Positions 9,622 through 17,186 of a stretch of 64,000 nt of DNA are shown here, in pieces. The stretch lies in contig NZ_BAAAPN010000015.1 of assembly GCF_039531165.1 (NCBI RefSeq), forward strand, positions 32,494 through 96,493, given 5' to 3'. Position numbers and translations under genes: made by a program. The stretch is from Nostocoides_A vanveenii. GTDB taxonomy: Bacteria; Actinomycetota; Actinomycetes; Actinomycetales; Dermatophilaceae. The notes under the pieces are model-generated. The model was given only the letters and a program-made list of their open reading frames with translations, was not told the DNA's origin and ran no database searches. Numbering within the stretch: the first letter of the stretch is position 1; every line of letters begins with the position of its first letter.

Positions 9622-10086
9622 TCAGGTCAGCGGTCCGGTGTGACCCGTGTCGTGGCCGAAGATCAACGTGGTCCGGCTGTGCGCCACCGCTGGGTGGGTG
9701 GTGACGCGATCGAGGATCCACTCCCGCAGGGCGCTCGCCGAGGGGAGCGCGACGTGCAGGAGATAGTCGTCGTCGCCGGCGACGTGGAAGCTCTGCATGA
9801 CCTCGGGCAGCCGGGGCACGGTCGAGGTGAAGGCGTCGATATGACGACGATCGTGCGCGCGGAGCCTAACCGCCACGATGGCCTGGACCGGACGGCCGAC
9901 CCGCTCGGGGTCGACGTCGGCGTGGAAGCCGCGAATGACACCGCGGTCGATCAGTGCGCGCACCCGCAGGAGGGCCGTCGATGCCGCGACGCCGGCCCGG
10001 GCGGCCAGCCGGTTGTTGGCGAGCCGGGCATCGGCGATAAGGGCGGCCAACAGGGCCTGGTCGACGTCGTCGAGTTCGTCCGACAT
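9622..10086 (-). CDS. Lrp/AsnC family transcriptional regulator
   Basis: A 154-residue protein with an N-terminal winged helix-turn-helix (LDDVDQALLAALIADARLAN...LAARAGVAASTALLRVRALIDRG) and a C-terminal RAM/ligand-binding domain (AIVAVRLRAHD...FHVAGDDDYLLHVAL). The ATG at 10086 is chosen because it begins the conserved DELDDVDQALL segment and has GAAGGA upstream. Longer in-frame starts exist. It is divergent from a PLP-dependent gamma-lyase-like gene, and regulators of this family often control such a divergent amino-acid catabolic gene in response to the amino acid. The 130-bp shared region contains small palindromes. Confidence 0.88.
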   Translation of the reverse strand: MSDELDDVDQALLAALIADARLANNRLAARAGVAASTALLRVRALIDRGVIRGFHADVDPERVGRPVQAIVAVRLRAHDRRHIDAFTSTVPRLPEVMQSFHVAGDDDYLLHVALPSASALREWILDRVTTHPAVAHSRTTLIFGHDTGHTGPLT

Positions 10087-10145
10087 GGCGAAGATCCTTC
10101 GGTCCCGGTGGCTCATCAAGCCCGATCGCTGCAACGATAGGCGAC

Positions 10146-10161
10146 CTAATGGGCGAATTAG
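10146..10161. promoter_or_regulatory. Inverted repeat, candidate Lrp-type operator
   Basis: CTAAT-N6-ATTAG is a perfect 5-6-5 dyad midway in the divergent intergenic region. A second pair, CGATAG at 10135 and CTATCG at 10177, flanks it. Position and AT-rich arms suit an Lrp-family site. Binding is inferred. Confidence 0.35.
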
Positions 10162-10216
10162 CGTGAGTTGTTCGATCTATCGCCACGTGCACCGCAGCAT
10201 CTGCGACGGTTGCGGG

Positions 10217-11398
10217 ATGACAGCGTCGTCACCTTCCGCCACCCTCGACACCCGAGCGGTCCACGCCGGCCGCCAAGACCTCACCGATCTGGGCGTGCAC
10301 GCCCCGCCGATCGACCTGTCCACGACGAATCCGCTCGGTGACGTCGAGGCGGGAGGAGCGGCATACGAGCACCTCGCCGGCGGCGATCCGCCGCACCCGG
10401 GCGACTCGAATGTCTATGCGCGGCTGTGGAATCCGACCGTGGCACGGTTCGAGGCCGCGGTCGCCGAGTTGGAGGGCGGTGCTGCCGGCGTAGCCTTCGC
10501 CTCTGGAATGGCCGCCATGAGCGCCACCCTGCTGGCGATGACCGCCGACGGGCGCAATCACGTCGTGGCCGTCCGGCCGCTCTACGGCGGGACCGATCAC
10601 CTGCTCGCGACTGGACTGCTCGGCACCACGATCACCTATGCCGATCCCGACGCCATCGGCGCCGCCATCACCCCGCAGACCGGGCTCGTCGTCGTCGAGA
10701 CGCCGGCCAATCCCACGCTGGAGTTGCTTGATCTGCGGGCTGTCGCGGCGGCAGCCGGTGAGGTGCCCGTGCTGGTCGACAACACCTTCGCCACGCCGGT
10801 GCTGCAGCGCCCGCTCGCCCTTGGCGCACGTATCGTCCTGCACTCGGCGACGAAATTCCTCGGCGGGCACGGCGATGCGCTCGGCGGCGTCGTGGTCACC
10901 GACGAGGCGACGGCAGGGCGCATCCGGCCGGTGCGCGCCATCACCGGCGGCGTGCTCAGCCCCTTCACCGCCTATCTGCTGCACCGGGGACTGCCGACAA
11001 TGCCGATCCGGGTGCGCGCCCAGCAGGAGAGCGCGCGCATCATCGCCGGGCAGTTGGCCGGTCACCCCGCCATCCGGCGCGTCTTCCACCCGTCGCTCGA
11101 GGAGTGCGACCCGCTCGGGCTGGTGGGGCCGGGGCGGCAGATGGCCGGGCCGGGGTCGTTGCTGGCCTTCGAGCTCGTCGACGGCTACGAGGCGGCGGCC
11201 GCGGTCGCCAAACGCGTTCGGCTGATCACGCACGCCGTCTCGCTCGGCGGCGTCGACTCGCTCATCCAACATCCCGCCGGGCTCACACATCGGCCGGTGG
11301 CTGCCGAGGCGAAGCCGAATGCCGGCGTGCTGCGCCTGTCGGTGGGTCTGGAATCGCCCGGGGACCTGCTCGCCGATCTCGACCAGGCGCTGGCCTGA
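10217..11398 (+). CDS. Cystathionine/methionine gamma-lyase-like PLP enzyme
   Basis: A 393-residue fold-type I PLP enzyme of the Cys/Met metabolism family. The Schiff-base lysine is Lys213 in HSATKFLGGHGD, YARLWNPT near residue 65 holds the phosphate-contacting Tyr/Arg, and ETPANPTLELLDL and LVDNTFATP line the cofactor site. The SVGLES segment near the C-terminus contacts the substrate carboxylate. Members make or cleave C-S bonds (cystathionine gamma-lyase or synthase, methionine gamma-lyase). The divergent Lrp-type regulator favours catabolism of methionine, homocysteine or cystathionine, but substrate cannot be read from sequence. The ATG at 10217 begins just before the conserved LDTRAVHAGR motif. 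Confidence 0.88.
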   Translation: MTASSPSATLDTRAVHAGRQDLTDLGVHAPPIDLSTTNPLGDVEAGGAAYEHLAGGDPPHPGDSNVYARLWNPTVARFEAAVAELEGGAAGVAFASGMAAMSATLLAMTADGRNHVVAVRPLYGGTDHLLATGLLGTTITYADPDAIGAAITPQTGLVVVETPANPTLELLDLRAVAAAAGEVPVLVDNTFATPVLQRPLALGARIVLHSATKFLGGHGDALGGVVVTDEATAGRIRPVRAITGGVLSPFTAYLLHRGLPTMPIRVRAQQESARIIAGQLAGHPAIRRVFHPSLEECDPLGLVGPGRQMAGPGSLLAFELVDGYEAAAAVAKRVRLITHAVSLGGVDSLIQHPAGLTHRPVAAEAKPNAGVLRLSVGLESPGDLLADLDQALA

Positions 11399-11446
11399 TC
11401 GACGCTCTGCCCGGACCGGCGCCGCTCGCGCCGACATACTGAAGCG

Positions 11447-11797
11447 ATGAAGGCCGAAGAAGTCATCACCAATCTCCACACCAAGGACGTCGAGAAGGCG
11501 CGGGACTTCTTCGGTGTGCTCGGCCTGAGCCAGACCACGCTCGACCTGGGTTGGGTGACGCGCTTCAGCTCGCCCGAAACCGGTGCCAGCGTGCAGGTGG
11601 TCACGGCGGATGCGAGCGCGCCCGCGGACTCGCAGTTGACGATCAAGGTCGATGACGTCGACGGAGCGTATGCCGTGATGCAGGAGCGGGGATACGAGAT
11701 CGTGCATCCGCTGACGGACGAGCCGTGGGGCATCCGCCGCTTCTTCGTCCGCTCCCCCGACGGTCAGGTCGTCAACGTCGCGCACCACCGCGTGTGA
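11447..11797 (+). CDS. VOC (glyoxalase/bleomycin-resistance-like) family protein
   Basis: A 116-residue single-unit vicinal-oxygen-chelate protein with two beta-alpha-beta-beta-beta modules. One runs from EVITNLHTKDVEKARDFF to VTADASAP. The other runs from LTIKVDDVDGAYAVMQERG to the ending FVRSPDGQVVNVAHH. The pattern of a small polar protein with the FFVRSPDG...N signature is typical of VOC proteins. Function ranges from glyoxalase or resistance to dioxygenase and cannot be assigned. CATACT lies 6 nt before the ATG, so it may be leaderless. Confidence 0.8.
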   Translation: MKAEEVITNLHTKDVEKARDFFGVLGLSQTTLDLGWVTRFSSPETGASVQVVTADASAPADSQLTIKVDDVDGAYAVMQERGYEIVHPLTDEPWGIRRFFVRSPDGQVVNVAHHRV

Positions 11798-11805
11798 GCG
11801 GTGCC

Positions 11806-11843
11806 CGGTGGGCGGGCGATCGGTGGGCGGGCGATCGGTGGGC
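11806..11843. repeat. 15-bp tandem repeat, about 2.5 copies
   Basis: CGGTGGGCGGGCGAT occurs at 11806-11820 and 11821-11835, followed by a partial third copy to 11843. It lies between the VOC gene stop and the end of the convergent membrane-protein gene. It may be a slippage product and no function is visible. Confidence 0.8.
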
Positions 11844-11887
11844 ATCGGTGCGGGCGAGATCTGGCACTGGCCTAGGTAGCGCGGCAC

Positions 11888-14131
11888 TCACGCGGTTGTC
11901 GCGACCTGCCAGCGCTCCCCCGACCAGAGAAGCTCCAGATGCACCAGGGCAGCATCCCGTCCCGGCGTCGTCGTCGTGCGGCCGTCCGGGCCGCGGATGG
12001 TGAAGGCACTCGAGTCGACTTCGGCATCGAGCACGATCCGTTCGGCGTCCGGCCCCGGCGCAGGCCGCGCCGTGGCCTTGAGGACGACGAACTCCAGGCC
12101 CGTATAACGCAAGCCGCGCTCTGCGGCCTTCGACACCGCCGCACTATCGGCCTTGAACGCCTCGGACTCGGGCGCGTTGAGCTCGCGGACGATACCGAGA
12201 TCGAGCGTGGCCCAGGCCTCGGCGCGTAGGTCGGCCAGTGCCTGCGCGACAACCACGGGATTGGTCAACGGGCCGGTGAGATCGGCCAGCGGATCTGCCA
12301 GCGTCGGAGCCGTCGCGGACGAGGTGGGCGAACTCTGGGACTTTGAAGGAGTGCCAGCGGCCGACGGTCGTGCGCCCGGGCTCGGGGCCGTCGCGGTCGT
12401 GCTGGGGGTCGTCGCGGTCGGGACGGCTGCGCTGCGGGACGTCGGAAGGGGGGTGGCGGCCGACGGTCCCGCAGAACTCGGCACCGGCTTGGCCGAGATG
12501 GGCAGCGTGCGCGACGTCGCGGTCGTGGTGCCCGCCGGCGGTTGGGTGGCCGGGCCGGATGCCATCGGCTTAGGGCCGCCTGCGAGCCGGACGAAGACCA
12601 GGGCCGACAGCACCAGGGCCAGGCCCATCACCGGGAGGTAGCGGACGGGCGCCTGCGCCAACCACTCCCAGGCGGGCGCCACGCCGGCCAGGGGTGAGCG
12701 AGCACGCCCGACGCCACCCACCGCAATGCTGCGCCGAGGGCGCACGCCGCCCCGGGATCGCCGGATCATCCCGACGGGCCGTCGGCCGGATCGCCTGCTC
12801 GGCAAACCGCGCCCAGACGTCGATGCCGGCTCGCGACGCTGCCCGGGGACCGTCGAACTGGCGGCGTGGCCTGCGCTGGCACACCCGTCCGTAAGCGACC
12901 GGCGGGCCGGGCCGGCCTCGACCGGTAGTGGAATGCCGGCCGACCGGTCAACGCCGATGCCGGCCCTCGACTCGGGAGCCGGACCGGCCGCCGCCTGACC
13001 TGCGGGCGGCAGAACGACGCGGACCGCGTCGCGCAACCGCGCGGCTTCCGCGGATGCCGAGCCCACCGAACCGGGAGCCGAGGGGCCGGGCGCCGCCTGA
13101 CCTGCGGGCGGCAGAACGACGCGGACCGCGTCGCGCAACCGCGCGGCTTCCGCGGATGCCGAGCCCGCCACGTCGGGTGCGACGTGGCCAGCGGCGGATC
13201 GGGCGGTCTGTCCTCGCCCGCGCGGAACCGGCGAGCCGGTCGGGGCGGCGAACCGTGCCCGGCTCAGGCGCAGTCGCCCGCCACGTCTCGCGGGCGCATC
13301 GTCGAGTTCGCCGGCCCGGGCGCGCATCATCCTGACCAGCTCGTCCATCCCAGGCCGATCCCAGCCGTCCGGCACCGCCAGTGGTTCGGGCGACCCGATG
13401 GAGCGAAGGCCGGCGTCGACATCATCGAGAGTCAGGCTGGCACCGGCGCGGTGCGCCTGGTCGAGGGTTGCAATCAACGCCCCGAGCCCCGACCACTCGG
13501 CACCGACGTCATCGAGTCCCAGCGCCGCGAGGGCATCCGGCGGCAGAAGGTCAGCGGCCAGGCTCAACAGCCCGGCAATCGCCGATGACTCGAGCTCGCC
13601 GCGAGCGTCCCGCGTCGGCACATCCGCCTCACGAGCGCTCACGGCTGCGGCTGAGGCTAGGTCGCGTCCGGTTGCCCCGTCGGGAGCCGATCCAATCGCG
13701 CTCTCGCACAACCAGATCGACCCATCCGGGCCGACACCGATGTGCTCGAGCGTGAGTTGCGGAGCCGGCAGGCCGGCACTCGTCATGGCCCCGACGACCG
13801 CGCACACGTGCCTCAGGATGCCCAGCACCTGGCCGCGAGGGAGATCGCCCAGCTCATCGACGACCTCGGCAAGCCGATGTCGCGGCGGGTCGGCATAGAC
13901 CACCGCGACCCCCATGTCCAGGTCGAACGCATCGGCCACCGGCACCATGCCGTCGATCACGAGCTCGAGATACCGAGCGTAGTCGCGTGCGCAGCCCACC
14001 GGATCGCGGACGACGAGCACGCGGGCGCCGTCACTCTCCCGAGTGCCCACCCAGGTGGAGGTGGCGCCGCCGGTTTCGCGGCTCGGATCCGCCGGCCGCA
14101 GGCGGAAACCGGGAATCACCAACTGACCCAT
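11888..14131 (-). CDS. Membrane protein with degenerate protein-kinase-like N-terminus
   Basis: A 747-residue protein of unknown function. Residues 1-160 follow a protein-kinase outline: a beta-rich small lobe, a hinge-like VYADPPRHRLAEVVDELG, and a helix followed by LTLEHIGVGPDGSIWLCE. The lysine, HRD and DFG signatures are all absent, so it looks like a pseudokinase. A long Arg/Pro/Ala-rich linker includes an internal duplication (separate entry). One membrane helix follows (YLPVMGLALVLSALVFVRLA, about residue 510). Then come a Ser/Thr/Pro-rich extracytoplasmic stretch and a C-terminal folded domain of about 130 residues resembling a small export or sensor domain. The ATG at 14131 has GAGGAG 7 nt upstream. 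It stands alone on its strand, so context gives no role. Confidence 0.7.
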   Translation of the reverse strand: MGQLVIPGFRLRPADPSRETGGATSTWVGTRESDGARVLVVRDPVGCARDYARYLELVIDGMVPVADAFDLDMGVAVVYADPPRHRLAEVVDELGDLPRGQVLGILRHVCAVVGAMTSAGLPAPQLTLEHIGVGPDGSIWLCESAIGSAPDGATGRDLASAAAVSAREADVPTRDARGELESSAIAGLLSLAADLLPPDALAALGLDDVGAEWSGLGALIATLDQAHRAGASLTLDDVDAGLRSIGSPEPLAVPDGWDRPGMDELVRMMRARAGELDDAPARRGGRLRLSRARFAAPTGSPVPRGRGQTARSAAGHVAPDVAGSASAEAARLRDAVRVVLPPAGQAAPGPSAPGSVGSASAEAARLRDAVRVVLPPAGQAAAGPAPESRAGIGVDRSAGIPLPVEAGPARRSLTDGCASAGHAASSTVPGQRREPASTSGRGLPSRRSGRRPVGMIRRSRGGVRPRRSIAVGGVGRARSPLAGVAPAWEWLAQAPVRYLPVMGLALVLSALVFVRLAGGPKPMASGPATQPPAGTTTATSRTLPISAKPVPSSAGPSAATPLPTSRSAAVPTATTPSTTATAPSPGARPSAAGTPSKSQSSPTSSATAPTLADPLADLTGPLTNPVVVAQALADLRAEAWATLDLGIVRELNAPESEAFKADSAAVSKAAERGLRYTGLEFVVLKATARPAPGPDAERIVLDAEVDSSAFTIRGPDGRTTTTPGRDAALVHLELLWSGERWQVATTA
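12989..13166. repeat. 76-bp direct duplication, period 102 bp
   Basis: Positions 12989-13064 and 13091-13166 appear identical. Inside the minus-strand membrane-protein gene they encode a doubled SASAEAARLRDAVRVVLPP segment. The period is a multiple of three, so the frame is kept. The near-identity suggests a recent tandem duplication in a disordered linker. Confidence 0.85.
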
Positions 14132-14233
14132 CGCTTGCTCCTCATGCCGAGAGTTGTGCGCGCTTCACACCTTCAACCCTCCCGCACCCGCCCGCTCGCG
14201 ACTAATAGTTATCCACAGCGACGCCGAAGTCGG

Positions 14234-16246
14234 CTACCCTCCAGCCTTTTGCGATCCGCCCGCAATCGCCCGGGCGAGCAGTGGTGTCAAGGTGCTGCTT
14301 GCTGCCGTCGTCAGGTGCACCGAATCGCGGTAGATCCACACCTCGCCCCGACGCACAGGACAGGAGTCCCCATCGCAGACCTTGTCCGTCAGGTCGAGAA
14401 ATTGGGCCCCATTCTTAAGAACGACCTCTCGAGATGCGGCCTGGATGGCGCGTTTGATTCGCGTAAGTCGAATTGCGTGGGCGCAGCGATCCACAGAGAA
14501 CAACAGCCCCCCGGCACATCGCGCCGGCTCGAATCCCGCCATCTCGCCGGATTCGGTCGGGTAGCGACCTGGGGTGGTGCCAATGACCACGACGTGGTGT
14601 CCAAGATCAGTGATGCCCGCTATGGATTTGTCCAAGCCGTCGAGGTATAATCTCCGCTTGTCCTCCGGACTCGTCAGACCTGCGAGCCCCATCGGCAAAT
14701 CGGTTCGGAAGACGTAAGTATCCGACGTGCTGATGACGACGTCCCCGAGAGGAACGTCGGCGAGCCAAGTCAGCGTCGCGGCAAATCGCGCGCCGCATTT
14801 CGTGATGCGCTGGGTGGGTTGGTGATCGCGACCAGCGAAAAAACACCCCGAGGAGGTCCGGATCGCGAGTGGCCTGTTCTGCTCCGCGGCGGCACCGATC
14901 ATGCCCTCGCTCAGGGCACCTGCCAGAGAGTCGCCCACCAAGTAAATCGGCGAGTTCCCGGGGAATTCGTCCCAGGTGCACGCGTTCTTGGGCCACGGAT
15001 TCGCGTCGCACCCGCGCACATGATCGACGTGGTCTGCTGCAAGTTGTGCAGCCATCTGCTGCTTGGCGGTGTCATTCCATTGCACTCTCGCCCCCTGCCG
15101 TAGGACTAAGGCGAGGCCCGTCGGGACGACAAGCAGCGCGAGAGTGAAGGCGACCAAGCGTCGCCCGCCGAGTTCCCGATTGTTCCGAATGGGCTCCTCG
15201 ATAAAGGTGAAGGACAGCGATGCCATTATCAAAGATAAACCGGCAGCCAAAAAGGCAGCTAGTGGGAGCCCGGGCCACAGGGCTGCGGCAATGACAATGC
15301 ATGGCCAGTGCCACAAATACCACGAGTACGACCGATCGCCAATCCACGTCATCCACCGGGCGGCCAATCCCCGGACCACCAGGCCCGACCGGCGTGGATC
15401 CGTGCCGGCGACAATCAGCGCCGCAGCGGCGAGAACGGGGGGCAAGGCCCGATAGCCAGGGAACCCATCACCTGTAAGTACGACACTCGACCACACAAGG
15501 ACGGCAACACCGCACCAGCCAAGGGTGGCGAGCAATCTTGCCGGCAGTCTGCCGATCCGTTCGTCGAGGAGCGCGACCAATGCACCAGCGGCGAACTCCC
15601 ATGCCCGGGCGGGTGAGCTATAGAACGCCGTCGCATCAGGTGCTGGGATGGCACGGATGATGCGCAGTCCCTGAGTCAGAGCAATGCACAACGCCAATGA
15701 GCCGAGAAGGACGAGAGTGACAGCGCCGACCATCGAGCTGGTGCGGGTCAGCCTGAGGGCGCGTGCGCCCACCCACACCCCCATGGCAAGGATCGCGGGG
15801 AAGGCGAGGTAGAACTGCTCCTCGACCCCGAGAGACCAGATATGAAGGAGAGCGTTGCCCTCGGCGCTGCGGGCGAAATAACCGTCGTCAGCATTGATCA
15901 TCCCGACGTTTGCAAGCATTGGCATCGCAAGCGTGCCCGTTTGCGCCACTTGTTGCTGCGCCCCGATGGGGGACAAGATCAGTGCGGCACAAACAACGAC
16001 AACGACGACGACTAGCGCCAGTGCCGGGAGAATCCGGCGCACGCGACGGGCATAAAAGCGTCGCATGTCGATGCACCCGGCGGCGTTGAGTTCCCGGGCG
16101 AGCATCCCAGTGATAACGAAACCAGAGATGACGAAGAAGACGTCCACGCCAACAAATCCACCGCGAACGGGAAGGCCGGCATGAAAGAGGACGACGAGGA
16201 TGACGGCGGTTGCGCGCATGCCTTGGATATCCGGCCGAAAGTGCAC
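14234..16246 (-). CDS. Acyltransferase-3 / SGNH two-domain membrane protein (OafA-like)
   Basis: A 670-residue protein that probably O-acylates a surface polysaccharide or peptidoglycan. Residues 1-360 form the multispanning acyltransferase-3 domain: an early QGMRATAVILVVLFHAG helix, GGFVGVDVFFVISGF, an RRFYARRVRRILPAL positive patch and LLHIWSLGVEEQFYL. The C-terminal 240 residues form an SGNH-type domain with VGDSLAG (nucleophile Ser) and YRDSVHLTTAAS (Asp-x-x-His). The GTG at 16246 opens directly into the first conserved helix. Base composition and codon use are visibly more AT-rich than in neighbouring genes, suggesting horizontal acquisition. No polysaccharide genes lie nearby. Confidence 0.88.
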   Translation of the reverse strand: MHFRPDIQGMRATAVILVVLFHAGLPVRGGFVGVDVFFVISGFVITGMLARELNAAGCIDMRRFYARRVRRILPALALVVVVVVVCAALILSPIGAQQQVAQTGTLAMPMLANVGMINADDGYFARSAEGNALLHIWSLGVEEQFYLAFPAILAMGVWVGARALRLTRTSSMVGAVTLVLLGSLALCIALTQGLRIIRAIPAPDATAFYSSPARAWEFAAGALVALLDERIGRLPARLLATLGWCGVAVLVWSSVVLTGDGFPGYRALPPVLAAAALIVAGTDPRRSGLVVRGLAARWMTWIGDRSYSWYLWHWPCIVIAAALWPGLPLAAFLAAGLSLIMASLSFTFIEEPIRNNRELGGRRLVAFTLALLVVPTGLALVLRQGARVQWNDTAKQQMAAQLAADHVDHVRGCDANPWPKNACTWDEFPGNSPIYLVGDSLAGALSEGMIGAAAEQNRPLAIRTSSGCFFAGRDHQPTQRITKCGARFAATLTWLADVPLGDVVISTSDTYVFRTDLPMGLAGLTSPEDKRRLYLDGLDKSIAGITDLGHHVVVIGTTPGRYPTESGEMAGFEPARCAGGLLFSVDRCAHAIRLTRIKRAIQAASREVVLKNGAQFLDLTDKVCDGDSCPVRRGEVWIYRDSVHLTTAASSTLTPLLARAIAGGSQKAGG

Positions 16247-16307
16247 GTGAGTGACCTTAGCAAACGGGTCGTGAGCGAGGACCTACTCGACGCAGCGGCA
16301 CGTCGGG

Positions 16308-17186
16308 TCAAGCGGACAAACGGCCCATGATTGAGCCGACAATGGCCTCGTCGCCGGCATACGGCTTCGAGGAACGCGGCCAGGGGCAGACGACATCGGT
16401 GAAGCCGAGGTCGGCGGCCCGGCCGACGGCGTGCTCGAAGGCGTCGACGCCCGCGAAGGCGTAGTCGGGGCAGGAGTCCAGGGACAGATAGCGCGCCAGC
16501 GCTCGTGTGCGACCCTGCCGCTCGATCTCCTCCTCGGCGCGCGCAACGACCTCGGCGACCAGGCGCCACCACGCCGGGCCGTCGTCCGCTCGTCCGGCAT
16601 AGGTCAGCCAGCCGTCGCCACGTTCGACGGCCAGGCGGATGGCCCGCGGGCCGTTGGCCGCCACGATGAGCGGCACCCCGAGCGCCCCGCCGGCATTGAC
16701 CGGGCCCGGCAGGCTGCCGGCACCCGCACTGGCATACCAGTCGCCGTCGACGGTGACCGGGTTCTCGCGCAGCAGCCGATCGAGGAAATCGACGAACTCA
16801 CCGAACCGGCGCGTCCGCTCCCCCAGCCGTATGCCGGCGTGCGTCAGTTCGGCGTCCAGGTTGCCCCCGGCGCCGACTCCGAGCAGGAAGCGTCCCGCCG
16901 AGATGTCGTGCAGCGCAAGGATTTCGCGGATGAACTGCGCCGGGTGATGATTGTTGGGCGAGGACACCAGAGTGCCCAGCCCGATGCGCGTTGTGTTCAG
17001 GGCCGCTGCCACCAGCGTCGGGATGGCCGCGAACCACGGCGAGCCGCGCATCGGCTCCCAGCTCATGTGGTCGTAGGTCCAGGCGTGGTCGAAGCCGAGA
17101 TCCTCGGCCAACCGCCAGTCCCGCTCGGCCTGCGCCCACGGCCGGTCGGGCAGGATCGTCACACCGACCCGGATGTGGTCAGGCAT
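16308..17186 (-). CDS. LLM-class (F420-dependent-type) oxidoreductase
   Basis: A 292-residue luciferase-like TIM-barrel protein. HIRVGVTILPDRPWAQAERDWRLAEDLGFDHAWTYDHM at the N-terminus, ARIGLGTLV-type strand (TTRIGLGTLVSSPN), the ISAGRFLLGVGAGG segment and VPLIVAANGPRAIRLAVERGDGW are standard for actinobacterial LLM oxidoreductases that bind F420 or FMN. Substrate is unknown. The ATG at 17186 overlaps the end of the MMPL gene by 8 bases, so it is the third gene of an esterase-MMPL-LLM operon. A longer frame upstream lies inside the MMPL gene and is not used. Confidence 0.86.
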   Translation of the reverse strand: MPDHIRVGVTILPDRPWAQAERDWRLAEDLGFDHAWTYDHMSWEPMRGSPWFAAIPTLVAAALNTTRIGLGTLVSSPNNHHPAQFIREILALHDISAGRFLLGVGAGGNLDAELTHAGIRLGERTRRFGEFVDFLDRLLRENPVTVDGDWYASAGAGSLPGPVNAGGALGVPLIVAANGPRAIRLAVERGDGWLTYAGRADDGPAWWRLVAEVVARAEEEIERQGRTRALARYLSLDSCPDYAFAGVDAFEHAVGRAADLGFTDVVCPWPRSSKPYAGDEAIVGSIMGRLSA

